Positions 28,908 through 39,380 are shown, counted from the first letter of the stretch. The stretch is DNA of 64,000 nt from Leptospira sp. B5-022 (GCF_000347035.1 NZ_ANIJ01000047.1:253501-317500), one strand, 5' to 3'. Translations and numbers: made by a program. Notes: a model not told the origin generated them from the sequence alone.

Positions 28908-30265
28908 CTGTCGATCCGGATCGCTTTATGAGCATATCTTCTTCTTGGCATAGTTGAAGGATGAGTTGTCCACGCGGAACCTAATGGATTCCCGGAATCC
29001 AAAGAATACACGGTATTTTCCGGGATATTAATGGATGAAGCTCCTCCAAAAGAGAAAATTTTCCTAGTTTCATAGGAAGTCTGGACTGCGGGAAAATATA
29101 AAGAGCTCGGAAGGCTTGGTCCCAAAGAAAAGGAAGAAGAACCTAATTGAAAAAATTCGGTTCTGTTGGTGGGAATAATGGAAGTGGCAGGTTGGAAAAC
29201 ATTGCCGGAACCGGTGGAACCTCCGACAACCGCGAAATAAACTCCATCGGCAGGGAAAGGATCGGACGAAGAGGGTAAAATACAAACGCTCGCAGCTCCA
29301 TGTTTGGATTCCCCCAAACTCGGTTCGCTAAAGGAAGTAGTCGTATTTGCGGAAGCGGCAAAACCATCCGTGCTTGCGTTAGCGCTTCCACTATTATACG
29401 TCCTACCACCGGTATAAAAAATAATACCGTTGATCGTACAACCCGCCATATCAACCCTACTAAAGATCGTGGAGGCGGAAGAATAAGAGATCCATTGACC
29501 GTTTGTTCCCAATTCCGGATAGAACTTTAGAATTGTATTAAATACCGGGCCATTCGTCATATCGGTAGAATTCGAACCGGATAGAAGATAGATCTCATCC
29601 CCTACGGAACCTGCCACCGCGCCGATAGAGCCGGAAGGTAAAGAAGATTTTGTTTCCCATAGATCCGCATACGGATCATACACTTCGACCTTGGAAGAAG
29701 AAACATAGGTCCCCGAAACATTCTCCATACCTCCGATCACATATATTTTGTTTTTATGATGAAGAATGGAGGCAAAGATCCGAGGACTTGGGATGGTCGT
29801 AATGGAAGAATACCAAATATCCGTCACAGGATCGAATAGATCCACTTCTCGTATAGGTAGTCCGTCGTTACCGATCCCTCCTAAGATCCAAATCCCTCTC
29901 GTTTTGGGAGGATCGTTAGAGATCCAGGTCGTAAATTCTAAAATATTACCTTCCTCTATCCTTTGAGATCCGCAGGTTAAGATCGCTCTGTACGAAGTAT
30001 TCGGGGTCAAATGCCTCCATTCTAAAAAATGGGTTTTAGAAGAATTTACACTTGGGGTAATTCCTTCGCTAGTATACATCGTACCCTTGGAAACTTTCGA
30101 ACAATTCCAAGAAAGAATTGCCGATTTCGGGCCTAATTTGGCTACAAATGCGAATTCCACTTTGGAAGATTCTTCCCCTAAAATTTCGGATAAGCCGGAA
30201 GCCGAGCAGAAACAAATGAGCAGGGAGATAAAAAGAATTATAAAAATAGAATATATTTTTCTCAT
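28904..30265 (-). CDS. Kelch-repeat lipoprotein
   Basis: A 453-residue lipoprotein (ATG 30265 after GGGGGTTTGCTAT; the frame runs open to 30385). The signal ends ICFC (Cys20). Residues ~35-125 look like a fibronectin III-type domain (AKLGPKSAILSWNCSKVSKGTMYTS). Kelch blades follow: NKIYVIGGMENVSGTYVSSSKVEVYDPYADLWE, DEIYLLSGSN, GIIFYTGGRTYNS, GVYFAVVGGSTGSG, KIFSFGGASS. A propeller of five to seven blades probably binds a surface ligand or protein. It overlaps the genes on both sides by four bases. Confidence 0.87.
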   Translation of the reverse strand: MRKIYSIFIILFISLLICFCSASGLSEILGEESSKVEFAFVAKLGPKSAILSWNCSKVSKGTMYTSEGITPSVNSSKTHFLEWRHLTPNTSYRAILTCGSQRIEEGNILEFTTWISNDPPKTRGIWILGGIGNDGLPIREVDLFDPVTDIWYSSITTIPSPRIFASILHHKNKIYVIGGMENVSGTYVSSSKVEVYDPYADLWETKSSLPSGSIGAVAGSVGDEIYLLSGSNSTDMTNGPVFNTILKFYPELGTNGQWISYSSASTIFSRVDMAGCTINGIIFYTGGRTYNSGSANASTDGFAASANTTTSFSEPSLGESKHGAASVCILPSSSDPFPADGVYFAVVGGSTGSGNVFQPATSIIPTNRTEFFQLGSSSFSLGPSLPSSLYFPAVQTSYETRKIFSFGGASSINIPENTVYSLDSGNPLGSAWTTHPSTMPRRRYAHKAIRIDR

Positions 30266-31131
30266 ATAGCAAACCCCCAGGAGAATCGGAAGCCTGATCT
30301 GCAAAAGTTCGTTCCTTCTTCTATATTGCACTGAGATCGGATTCCAATTCGTAGGGAAGATCCGGATGCCGTTCGCCAATTCCAACCGAATTCGAAAATG
30401 AGATCCGGATTGATCGTAGAGATCCTTTCCTCTCCCGATCGGACTAAATTACTGAAACCGGCGCCAGTTAACCAATACGGAGAAGAAGCTCCGTAATATT
30501 TTCCCAAATACAGGGACTGGCTCCATATACTTAAGTTTCCGTTCCTACCTTTTCCAATGGATGCCTCGGAAGAAACTCCATAGAACCAAAGTTTGGAATT
30601 TGTATCTCTTTCTATGAATGCGCCACCTCCGTATGTGATAGGGAAGGCCTGTCCCCATGCACCCCAGGAATAGTATCCGGAAGCGAAAAATCCGATTCTC
30701 CATTCTATTTGTTTAGAAGTTTCTAATAGATATCGTTCAGATAGTATCGGAGGCTCCGAGGAGATATCCTCAAAATTATGAGAGAGGATTTTACTTCTAT
30801 CCAACTCGGCAAAACCAAGTTCCGTCTTTAAAATGAGTTTATTCTCTCTTTTTTCTATCAAGACCCCTTTAAGTTGGGTGCCATCCGTTAGTTTGAATTC
30901 GGAATATCGATAGGAGGAATCAGGACCCTTCTTCCTGGGGTCTATCCGTTGGAGTTCCGACCTAGGGATCTTATATCTTTTCTCTTTCCAGGAAAAAAGA
31001 ATGTATTCCGGTTCTTCCGAAACTTCTTCCGCGATAAAAGCATCTCCATTCTTGAATAAAATTTCGAAAGCGAAAAGATAAGAAGGCAGTAAGAAGATCC
31101 CGCAAAAAATAAAAGTACACTTTTTGGACAT
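30262..31131 (-). CDS. Probable outer-membrane barrel protein with N-terminal beta domain
   Basis: A 289-residue exported protein (signal peptide to about residue 21). Residues ~22-120 hold two SH3-like beta segments (ILFKNGDAFIAEEVSEEPEYILFSW and FKLTDGTQLKGVLIEKRENKLILKT). Residues ~140-289 are alternating aromatic strands ending in FCRSGFRFSWGFAI, typical of an outer-membrane barrel closing strand. First gene of the overlapping trio with the Kelch lipoprotein and the TPR protein, which suggests one envelope complex. No named family. Confidence 0.72.
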   Translation of the reverse strand: MSKKCTFIFCGIFLLPSYLFAFEILFKNGDAFIAEEVSEEPEYILFSWKEKRYKIPRSELQRIDPRKKGPDSSYRYSEFKLTDGTQLKGVLIEKRENKLILKTELGFAELDRSKILSHNFEDISSEPPILSERYLLETSKQIEWRIGFFASGYYSWGAWGQAFPITYGGGAFIERDTNSKLWFYGVSSEASIGKGRNGNLSIWSQSLYLGKYYGASSPYWLTGAGFSNLVRSGEERISTINPDLIFEFGWNWRTASGSSLRIGIRSQCNIEEGTNFCRSGFRFSWGFAI

Positions 31132-31238
31132 AGACGTATTTTCGATTAGGAAGGTGGAAAAAAATTCGACCGAACCTTATATGGATGGGATGTGACTTCT
31201 TCGAGTAAAAAGAAAGAAATTTATTTTGAATTCATTTA

Positions 31239-31430
31239 AAATATCCCAAAATAGTATATTTTAAAATTTGTATGTTCCTTTGGTGATGGATCCTTTTTGG
31301 GTTAAAATTCGGAATTCGTGCGGAATATGGATTCCAAATTCGAAAATGGGAGATTCATCTGAATCCCAATTCAGGATATTTGAAAAAGAATGTGGAAATT
31401 GTGATTTTTAATATCCTAAATTGGGATATT
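31239..31430. promoter_or_regulatory. Three dyad elements upstream of the RHS gene
   Basis: The 435 bases before the RHS gene hold no gene but three similar 21-bp elements. At 31410-31430 AATATCC and GGATATT are perfect 7-bp arms around 7 bases. At 31239-31259 AATATCC pairs with GTATATT at the same spacing with one mismatch. At 31360-31380 there is a half site GGATATT with a poor partner. The best copy ends five bases before TTGACA (31436-31441), a good -35 candidate; the -10 box is unclear. This looks like a regulated promoter with several operator sites. Confidence 0.5.
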
Positions 31431-31521
31431 TATGTTTGACATTGGAAATTTTAAACGTGTTAGTGCTCTTATATATAAAAGTCGCCTTTAGGTGAACCGC
31501 TCACAGCTCGGCTAATTCCAA

Positions 31522-31538
31522 TCCGGAACAAAATTCCG
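31522..31538 (+). promoter_or_regulatory. Leader hairpin before the RHS gene
   Basis: CCGGAA and TTCCGG flank a five-base loop about 29 bases ahead of the RHS start codon, within the probable mRNA leader. The ribosome site AAGGA lies between it and the ATG. Confidence 0.35.
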
Positions 31539-31566
31539 GAAATACAAAGAAGGATTTGGCAAGCTA

Positions 31567-34500
31567 ATGTTTAGGACCGGAAGATATTATGTAATTCTTA
31601 TATTTTGTAGTGCAATCCTGCTTTTAGCTTGGAACCCTCTACGTCCTATTTATTCATTTTTCTCGACATTTTTCGGATTGGAGACCGAGATACCTCTTCC
31701 GTTTCCGGACGTTAGTGTAAATTCGTATGGAAAGCCCGGATTTTCACTTTCGATTCAGGTCCCTCCGGGAACTGGAGATTTGGTTCCTTCCATCGATATC
31801 CAATATTCCGGCTCCGGTTCGGGAATATTGGGGAAAGGTTGGACCTTAGTTGGATTTTCTCAGATCTCTAAAAATCCGAATCTGGGAGTTCACTTCGGCT
31901 CTTCCGATGGATATACTTCTTCCCAATTCGGTGAAATGATCTCCGATACAAGCGGAAATTATAAATTCAAATTCGAAAGTTTCTCCAAAGCGGAGTTCGA
32001 TGGTTCCGTTTGGAAGGTTCGAGATAAAAACGGGATCATTTACGAATACGGAAAAAACTTTTCCGGCGGTTCCAATTCCAGATTGGATAGTGATGGAGCG
32101 CCTATCGCCTTTTACCTGGATAAGGTCAGAGATAGGTTCGGGAACGGGTATGATATCCAATACGATCCGGAAAATCTTCAATCCGCGGACGTTATGCCTA
32201 AGGAGGTCGTGTATGCCAGAGGAAATGCGCGGATCCTCTTTATTTATGAGGATCTGTCTGAAAGATTTGGAGAAAAAATTTTCTCTCTCACCAAATCTCT
32301 TTCCCGGAAGAAAAGATTAGAAAAAATCGAAGTGTATGCGAAGGATTTTTCAGGTTCGGAAAACTTAAGCGAGGTTTATGAATTCGATTATGATACCATT
32401 GATGGGGAAACTTTTCTTACTTCCTTTCATCGTAAAAATTTTAAACCGATCCTCTTTTCGTATTCGAATCGGTCGAATCAAGCCCAATACGTAAAGTCCT
32501 CAGGAAAAACATTCCAAAATTCTTATAGAGCCTCCGATCCCAGCGTGAGATCCTTTTGTGAGGCGACTGTTGCATCCTGTGCTTGTACCGCTGACTGGGG
32601 TTGTATTGTTGCAAGTAACTATTCGGCGCCCTCGCTTTGCCAAATTGGGATAGAAAATTTCCAAGATATTTGCACCAACGGTGTTGAAATGTCTTTTGCC
32701 GTTCCTGCGGATGTGGACGGGGACGGAAGTCCGGAAATGGTCCGAGTGTTGGGAAATATGGATAGTCAAAGATTTTCCGTTTCCAAACTTTCTTCTTGGG
32801 ATACGGAAAATTTAGATCCGATTTCTGTGAGCGGAGAATCTAAGGGGAACCCGATCGGAGTCACCACAGAAGGAAGGATTTTTCCGGGAGATTTTAACGG
32901 AGACGGGAAGACCGATTTTTTAGTCCTAAGGTCCAATGATGCTAAAGGGATCGTATATTACGGTCCGGATCTGCATTCCGTAGAATATCCCGAACTGATC
33001 GCGGAAAATTTACATCAAAGTAAACCGTATCATTTTTTGGCGGATGTAAACGGTGATGGGAAGATCGATTTTTTGCAGGCAAAAACTTCCACAAAGATCC
33101 AGATCTATCTTTCTACCGGTTCCGGTTTTCAAAAATCACAATTATTGAATATTACAGATCCAGGAAATTCTTTCCAAGGGTTTGTGGATATGGATAAAAA
33201 CGGGATCCCCGATCTGCTTAGGGTCAACGGGACTTCCGATCCAAGATTGATCTTAACATTCTACGATTTTAAGAATGGGAATTTGATCGAATTAGAACAA
33301 ACCGAAATTTCCAGAGCAACCTTTGGGAACGACGGAGATCAATTCGTTTCCGATCTGAACGGGGACGGATATCTTGATTTTGTATTTTTTTCCGGGGTCA
33401 CAAGCCAAGGGACCATCCACTATTATCCTTTCGATGGAAGAAAGTTTAGAACGAACGGGGGAGGCGCCTTCCAAACGGTGAGTGTAAATGGTGCATATGC
33501 ATCTAAACAAAAACAAAGTTCATCCGCCTCTAACCAACCTTTTATGGAAATCGATCTTTCTGGGGATGGGATCAAGGATAGGGTTACCTATAACTATTCA
33601 GATCTTTCCAATCCGTACTTTATTGTAGAGGTGTATGATACTTCTCAGTCCAATTATCTTCCCGGTTTTTCGTTGTATTGGAATCAGGATTTGACCCAAG
33701 ACTTAAACGGGGACGGGGTTCCGGATATTCTTAGAGCGAATGTAAGCACTACCGAAGAAGCAGATAACGAAGATGCGGATTCCTTGCCCCAAACGATAAC
33801 CGTTCGGAATTTTTCGGTAAACATTACGAATATCACATATTATGAAATTCCTATAGATCTCAGAAATTATCTCCCTTCCGCAAATACATCCGGAAGTTCT
33901 TCGGATAATGCGTATTTCAATTGGAGGAATAGAAAAGAATTCATAGATCTGAACGGGGATGGAAGAGCGGACTTCTTGAGATATGATTCTTCCGAATCTA
34001 GGCTAATCGTTTCTTATTCTAAAACGGACTCGAATGGAAATCTATTTTATTCCGCCGATGGGGACGAGTCCTGGGTGACTGGAGGATATCTGATTCCGCT
34101 GGATATCAATGGGGATGGTAAACCGGAACTTTTAGGCTTGAATGGCGAAAAAAGACCGCTGCAGTATTCCGTGCCGTCCAGTATTCCATTTGTGAATACG
34201 GTAGCTTATCGTCAGTTCCCTTATGAATCGAATTTAGAATTACATCTGTTAAGATTCCGTTCCGATATTCCTTCCGGACTTTTGACCAAAATAGAGAACG
34301 GTTCCTATGTCTCCGATGGAAACGTAAGCGTTCAATTAGAGTATTCCCTTTCTAAAAATCATCCGACAGCGAACGGACTTGCGTTATATGATCCGAATCA
34401 TCCTGAATTTCTTCCTTTCCTGTTTCCGGACTTTTTGACCGTTAAACTTTCTCAAAAAGCGGGGAGTACGGTTTTGGAAGAAAATTCATATAAATATTTC

Positions 34501-37500
34501 CACTCGCGAATTTATAGAGGCGGATTTAGAAATTCCGGATATTTAGGATTTCAAAAAATAGAAGAAAAAAATACGATCTCCAACTCCATTACGGAAACGA
34601 AATATGATACTCCTTTCTTGGAGGCTGTTGGAATTGCGACCGCTCAGACGAAATTTAAGAATGGGTCTAAAATTTCCGAATTATATAAAAACTTCCGAAA
34701 ATCAATATCTTTCAACGGCGGCATACTGATCCAGGAAACGGATACTCTGGAGAATGTATATAGGGCAGGTCAATTATTCCAATCTTCTACGGTAACAAAA
34801 ACGTATGATACGTATGGAAATAATACCCGCAAAGACACAAGTATTAACGGAACCACTGTCGGCGAAAAAATTACGTATTTGAACGATTGGAACGAGGGTA
34901 TATTAGGAAAGCCGACTGATATTCAAGTATTGAAGAATGGGGAGATCATTTCTCACAAAAAAATAGAATATTCTAATTTTCAAATATCAGCGGTGAAAGA
35001 GGAGATGAGTCCCGGTGTCTGGAAAAGCGAAATGATCCAGGCATACGACTCTTACGGAAATCCAAGTCTTATAAAAGAGTCTAGCGGAAATTCGATCACT
35101 GTAGAATATGATAATATTCTACATAAGTTCCCGCTCAAGATGACCAACGGACTAGGCCAGGTCACCGAAAAAACCTATAATTTTGCAAACGGTTTGGAAT
35201 TATCCAGCACGGACGAAAATGGGGGAATTTCCAGAACGGAATACGATCCTCAGGGGAGGGCTATAAAAAGTTATTTACCTGGGGAAACCGAGTGGTCGGA
35301 AAAAATCGAATATGAAAACACCGGGGACCTAGAGAATCAGCTTGTCCGAAAAATCTTCCGAAGGAGTAATGGTGAGACTTGGCAGGAAGATTTGAGTAAT
35401 AATATTACTAAAATTTCTAAAAAAAGAAGCAGCCTAGTAAACGGGTACGTTCTAGTGGAGGAAACTCGCCGGAATTTGGAGGGCCAGGTCACTCGGAAAA
35501 TCGATCCGTATTTAGAAGGATCCAATCCTTTTTCCTGGACGGATTTTACTTATGACTCGGAAGGGAACCAGGTTCGAAGCGAAAGAAACGATGGAACAGT
35601 GATCGAATCCGAAACCGACGGTTTGATCTCTAAAAGAAGGGAACTTCTTAACGGAAATCTAATTAAGGAAACCATTGAGGAGAGAAATCTGATCGGTCAG
35701 GTAATTTCTTCGACTCAGCAAGGAAAGACAACACGCTATTCTTATGACTCTGCCGGTAGGATTTCGGAGATCATAGATCCCGAAAACGGGACCACGTTTA
35801 TTGAAAGTGACTTTGGAGGAAGAAAGGCCAAAGTGGTCCATCCGGATTCAGGCAGGATCGAATATGAATACGATCCAAATTCCGGAAAATTATCCAAACA
35901 AAAATACCAAAACGGTTCCAGCATACAATACTCATACGATATCTTAGGAAGAGTCTCCCAAGTGAAAGGAGAATCTCCTGAAACTGGGGTCGTATATTAC
36001 TTATATGAATACGATGACCCGGATAAAGAGAATGGGATCGGTAGATTGACCAAAGTAACAGACCCACTTGGATCGACGGAGTTCGGATATGATCTAAGAG
36101 GGAATCAAAACCTCGTCGTAAAAAAACTCACGGAAGAAGATCTACAATTTGTAATTCGTAAAAAGTATAATCTGCAAAACCAAATAGAAGAGACCGTATA
36201 TCCGGATGGAAGTATTGCAAAGAACTTATATTCCGAAGCTGGATTTCTTTCCGGGATCACTTTAACGCCCGGAGATGGAAGTGGTTCTGATTTTCCTATC
36301 GTTCAATACCAGGGTCCTATCCTGGAGGATGGGGAACTTAAGATCCAAAGACAGTTGGGAAACGGTGTTCGAACGGATATATATTATGATCTGATAAAAC
36401 GTAGGCCTAGTAGATTCGTTTCCGTCAAGGATACTGAAATTTATCAAAGTATAGAATACAATTACGATCAGTTTGGAAATTATCTTTCTATCTTGGATAA
36501 AAAAAATCCGGTACGGAGCCAAAACTTCCAATACGATACGCTCAATAGACTGGTGTCCGCTTCGGGCATTTATGGAACGGAAGAATACACATATTCCGAT
36601 TCCGGAAAATTACTCCAGAAAGGGAACTTATTCTATTCTTATGAAAATCCTTCTCATAAGAATGCAGTTACAAGGGTAGCAGGTCAAAATCATTCTTACC
36701 AATATTCTTACGATGGTTCCGGAAATATCATCTCCAAAAACGGGGAAAGTTTCCGCTACGATCCTTTCCAAAAATTGAAAGAGATCCAAACGGAAGACCA
36801 AGATCGTATTAAATTCGATTATGACTTTTCGGGAACCAGAATACGAAAAACAAAATCCAGCGATTCCAGTAAAACAATCAGTTTGGGCGGATTGTATGAA
36901 GTTTCCGTTTCTCCTGGAAAATCCCCGCAACATACATTGTACTTCCGGGGGAATTCTGGAGATCTGGTGGCCCAGTGGACCAGAACGGACGCAGTACTTG
37001 TAAGTTATCTGGGAAATAGTATTTCCGCTTCACCGTCCGGAATAGAAACGGGATGGAAGACGTTATCTTGGGCGGTAAAAGACAATTCGATCCGAGGAAT
37101 AAAGTATTTATTCCTAATGCCGGGAACTAATTTAGGATTTTTGTATATAACAATTCTATTAGGTCTTGGATTCGGACTACTTTCCTTTCAAGAAGGTCTA
37201 TGGAGGTCCGTTTTAAAATTCACTTCTCCGATCCTGATCGTTTCTTTTTCAAATTGTTCTGTTCTGATGCCCGGTGGTAACGGAAATCCACCCTGGTTAG
37301 TTCCACCGCAATTTGATTCAAATACACCGACTGTAAGTAACCCTTATGAGCCGGGGGGACCGGGGTCCGGAGCGGGACTTCCAGTCGGCGGATTCTTATT
37401 TCTTCATCCGGATCATTTGGGTTCCATCACCATGGCAACAGATGGGAATGGAAATAGGATCGCAGGAGGGGACCAGGGCGGAGCATCACATATTTCTTAT

Positions 37501-38658
37501 AAACCATACGGAGAGATCCAGAGAAACGATTCTTCCGGACCGGATGTGTTCCGTTACAAATACAATGGACAAGAAGAAGATAAGGAAACCGGTCTCTATT
37601 ATTTCAAAGCAAGATATTACGATCCGGTCATCGGAAGATTTTTACAGGCGGACTCGGTTATGGATACCTCGAGACCGATGGGGATGGATCTGTATATGTA
37701 TACGGAAGGTAATCCAATCAGGTACACAGACCCAAGCGGGAACAGTATTTTGAGTAGTTTCCTGGAAAGGAACGGGCTTGGGTTCTTGAACTTTAATCTT
37801 TCGTTAAGTACATTTTTTAGCAATGCGCTTTATGTGAGTTCTCAGAGATGGAGCGATGCCGGACTTGGAATTGTTATGGCGCTCAATCCAGCTGCAGTGA
37901 TTGGAACCGCTTTAGGAGTGGGTGCAGCCGCTTCTTTAGTAGCGACCGCTACTATCACTACCGGACTTGGACTTGCGGTTGGGGCGGGGATCGCCGCAAT
38001 CGGAGCCGCATCCTTGGCGAGTGTGGCAGCAATTACGTTAGGTGCTACAGTTGCAGCCGTCGCACTCGCTACCGGTTTTGCAGCCAGTGCTATCGCTGCA
38101 GGACTTGCGGCTTCCGCGGCGGGAGTAGCTCTTTTTGTAGGTATGGGGGCGTTGGCGGTCGTATCTGCCGTAGTAACTACCGCTCTTGCTGCCGCAGTGG
38201 GAACTGCTCTGCTTGTGAGTGCTCTTATTCCTATTCTTGCTGCGACCGGGCTCGGGATTGGATTAGCGCTCGCAGGAGCTACTTTGTCTCCAATGACTTT
38301 CCAGGCGTATCTAGCAGGTGGATATTCTAAATCAAGTTTCAATAATATAAATTGGAATGAGAAGAATGCGAGAACTGCGGCTTGTTATGCGGTGGCGGGG
38401 CAGATAGCTGTAGTAGGCTCATACTTTGGGTATTTAGGATATACGCAAGTTGTCGCACAGGCACCAATTATTGGAAAAATAGTTCAATATGGTGGTTACG
38501 GCTTTACTGGAAAAAGTGCTTTGGACCAAGACTGGTCTTCCGTCGGAATTGATCTTTTAAGTTATGGAATCCAGCTGATTTGGGATGTGGAGATTCCGCT
38601 AGGTTTGATTGTTAAAGCCGGAAGTGCTACGCAACGGACCTGTGGAGGAACTTTGTGA
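31567..38658 (+). CDS. Giant SpvB/FG-GAP/RHS-repeat protein with Ala/Gly-rich C-terminal region
   Basis: A 2363-residue exported protein. After a hydrophobic N-terminus comes an SpvB/TcdB-like domain (~48-330, PPGTGDLVPSIDIQY...GSGILGKGW). About nine Ca-binding FG-GAP loops lie at ~380-855 (DFNGDGKTDFL, DLNGDGYLDFVF, DINGDGKPEL). About a dozen YD repeats cover ~1075-1760 (YDTYGNN, YDSAGRISEI, YDILGRVSQV). Two hydrophobic segments (~1855-1900) and a Pro/Gly linker follow. The RHS core ends YNGQEEDKETGLYYFKARYY...YTDPSGN near 2058. The last ~305 residues are mostly Ala/Gly/Val and strongly hydrophobic. It is TcB and TcC rolled into one chain without a TcA partner. Confidence 0.9.
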   Translation: MFRTGRYYVILIFCSAILLLAWNPLRPIYSFFSTFFGLETEIPLPFPDVSVNSYGKPGFSLSIQVPPGTGDLVPSIDIQYSGSGSGILGKGWTLVGFSQISKNPNLGVHFGSSDGYTSSQFGEMISDTSGNYKFKFESFSKAEFDGSVWKVRDKNGIIYEYGKNFSGGSNSRLDSDGAPIAFYLDKVRDRFGNGYDIQYDPENLQSADVMPKEVVYARGNARILFIYEDLSERFGEKIFSLTKSLSRKKRLEKIEVYAKDFSGSENLSEVYEFDYDTIDGETFLTSFHRKNFKPILFSYSNRSNQAQYVKSSGKTFQNSYRASDPSVRSFCEATVASCACTADWGCIVASNYSAPSLCQIGIENFQDICTNGVEMSFAVPADVDGDGSPEMVRVLGNMDSQRFSVSKLSSWDTENLDPISVSGESKGNPIGVTTEGRIFPGDFNGDGKTDFLVLRSNDAKGIVYYGPDLHSVEYPELIAENLHQSKPYHFLADVNGDGKIDFLQAKTSTKIQIYLSTGSGFQKSQLLNITDPGNSFQGFVDMDKNGIPDLLRVNGTSDPRLILTFYDFKNGNLIELEQTEISRATFGNDGDQFVSDLNGDGYLDFVFFSGVTSQGTIHYYPFDGRKFRTNGGGAFQTVSVNGAYASKQKQSSSASNQPFMEIDLSGDGIKDRVTYNYSDLSNPYFIVEVYDTSQSNYLPGFSLYWNQDLTQDLNGDGVPDILRANVSTTEEADNEDADSLPQTITVRNFSVNITNITYYEIPIDLRNYLPSANTSGSSSDNAYFNWRNRKEFIDLNGDGRADFLRYDSSESRLIVSYSKTDSNGNLFYSADGDESWVTGGYLIPLDINGDGKPELLGLNGEKRPLQYSVPSSIPFVNTVAYRQFPYESNLELHLLRFRSDIPSGLLTKIENGSYVSDGNVSVQLEYSLSKNHPTANGLALYDPNHPEFLPFLFPDFLTVKLSQKAGSTVLEENSYKYFHSRIYRGGFRNSGYLGFQKIEEKNTISNSITETKYDTPFLEAVGIATAQTKFKNGSKISELYKNFRKSISFNGGILIQETDTLENVYRAGQLFQSSTVTKTYDTYGNNTRKDTSINGTTVGEKITYLNDWNEGILGKPTDIQVLKNGEIISHKKIEYSNFQISAVKEEMSPGVWKSEMIQAYDSYGNPSLIKESSGNSITVEYDNILHKFPLKMTNGLGQVTEKTYNFANGLELSSTDENGGISRTEYDPQGRAIKSYLPGETEWSEKIEYENTGDLENQLVRKIFRRSNGETWQEDLSNNITKISKKRSSLVNGYVLVEETRRNLEGQVTRKIDPYLEGSNPFSWTDFTYDSEGNQVRSERNDGTVIESETDGLISKRRELLNGNLIKETIEERNLIGQVISSTQQGKTTRYSYDSAGRISEIIDPENGTTFIESDFGGRKAKVVHPDSGRIEYEYDPNSGKLSKQKYQNGSSIQYSYDILGRVSQVKGESPETGVVYYLYEYDDPDKENGIGRLTKVTDPLGSTEFGYDLRGNQNLVVKKLTEEDLQFVIRKKYNLQNQIEETVYPDGSIAKNLYSEAGFLSGITLTPGDGSGSDFPIVQYQGPILEDGELKIQRQLGNGVRTDIYYDLIKRRPSRFVSVKDTEIYQSIEYNYDQFGNYLSILDKKNPVRSQNFQYDTLNRLVSASGIYGTEEYTYSDSGKLLQKGNLFYSYENPSHKNAVTRVAGQNHSYQYSYDGSGNIISKNGESFRYDPFQKLKEIQTEDQDRIKFDYDFSGTRIRKTKSSDSSKTISLGGLYEVSVSPGKSPQHTLYFRGNSGDLVAQWTRTDAVLVSYLGNSISASPSGIETGWKTLSWAVKDNSIRGIKYLFLMPGTNLGFLYITILLGLGFGLLSFQEGLWRSVLKFTSPILIVSFSNCSVLMPGGNGNPPWLVPPQFDSNTPTVSNPYEPGGPGSGAGLPVGGFLFLHPDHLGSITMATDGNGNRIAGGDQGGASHISYKPYGEIQRNDSSGPDVFRYKYNGQEEDKETGLYYFKARYYDPVIGRFLQADSVMDTSRPMGMDLYMYTEGNPIRYTDPSGNSILSSFLERNGLGFLNFNLSLSTFFSNALYVSSQRWSDAGLGIVMALNPAAVIGTALGVGAAASLVATATITTGLGLAVGAGIAAIGAASLASVAAITLGATVAAVALATGFAASAIAAGLAASAAGVALFVGMGALAVVSAVVTTALAAAVGTALLVSALIPILAATGLGIGLALAGATLSPMTFQAYLAGGYSKSSFNNINWNEKNARTAACYAVAGQIAVVGSYFGYLGYTQVVAQAPIIGKIVQYGGYGFTGKSALDQDWSSVGIDLLSYGIQLIWDVEIPLGLIVKAGSATQRTCGGTL

Positions 38659-39332
38659 AGATGAAGGTTCTTCCATTATTCTTATGTCTTCCGTTTGTAT
38701 TTCATGATTGTTTTCCACTAGCCGGATTAGGCAGCTATAACCGAGGATGGACTCCGAAAGAATTTCATCACAATTACCTGAAGTTCGAGATAAAAAATTA
38801 TAAAGAAAGAAAGAACTACGATCAGAATAGGTGGTTTTTTAAGGTGAATCAATATTATTTTATTATAAAATGGATGGATCCAGATGTCTACTTCCCCTAT
38901 ACAGAAAAAGATAGAATTCCACGTGTAATCAATCCGCCGGAATTTTATTATACAAATAAGAAAGATCTACTAAATCGTAATTGGTTTCGCCAAATAATGG
39001 AAGGCAATCGTAGAGATTACTTCGCTTATGACTGTGAATACTGGATGCCTCTTTTGCCAGGCAAGAACCTGTATAAAATTTTTATAAATGACGTAACTGA
39101 CCAAAGGAGCGAGGGCGCTGATCCTGAATTTGACCTTCCGGAAGGCTATTCCGTACGAATGAAAGTAGTTCCGGCAATGCGCACTTTGGGTTCCGATCCG
39201 ACCCGGATGCCGATTGGGGAACGTTCTAAAGACCCTGAACTGATTAGAAGGGGTTTTGATATCCAATTTACGATAGAAAAAAACCGCCCCGGTGAAGAAG
39301 AGCCGGTCTGTGAGTTGGGGACAGAGTCTTAA
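38655..39332 (+). CDS. Putative lipoprotein translationally coupled to the RHS gene, candidate immunity protein
   Basis: A 225-residue protein starting with GTG at 38655 that overlaps the RHS stop by four bases (GTGA), with GGAGG ahead; an ATG at 38661 is the alternative. The signal segment ends VFHDC (possible lipidated Cys19). The mature part is rich in Tyr, Arg, Asn and Asp, with DVYFPYTEKDRIPRVINPPEFYY and a late beta region. No family recognised. Position right behind a polymorphic RHS C-terminus is where immunity genes usually lie; envelope location would suit a membrane-acting toxin. Inference from context only. Confidence 0.65.
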   Translation: MKMKVLPLFLCLPFVFHDCFPLAGLGSYNRGWTPKEFHHNYLKFEIKNYKERKNYDQNRWFFKVNQYYFIIKWMDPDVYFPYTEKDRIPRVINPPEFYYTNKKDLLNRNWFRQIMEGNRRDYFAYDCEYWMPLLPGKNLYKIFINDVTDQRSEGADPEFDLPEGYSVRMKVVPAMRTLGSDPTRMPIGERSKDPELIRRGFDIQFTIEKNRPGEEEPVCELGTES

Positions 39333-39380
39333 TCTTATAGAAACATATAAACTTAAACTAATAAAGGTAAACGAAAAACG

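Noticed and set aside
37842..38342. Long open frames on both strands within the Ala/Gly-rich end of the RHS gene
   Set aside because: They are shadows of a GC-rich repetitive coding stretch: their products are only Cys/Arg/Ser- or Ala/Pro-biased, with no ribosome sites.
31567..38658. Complete Tc insecticidal toxin complex
   Set aside because: No TcA-type gene and no separate TcC are present; only the SpvB and RHS parts are found.
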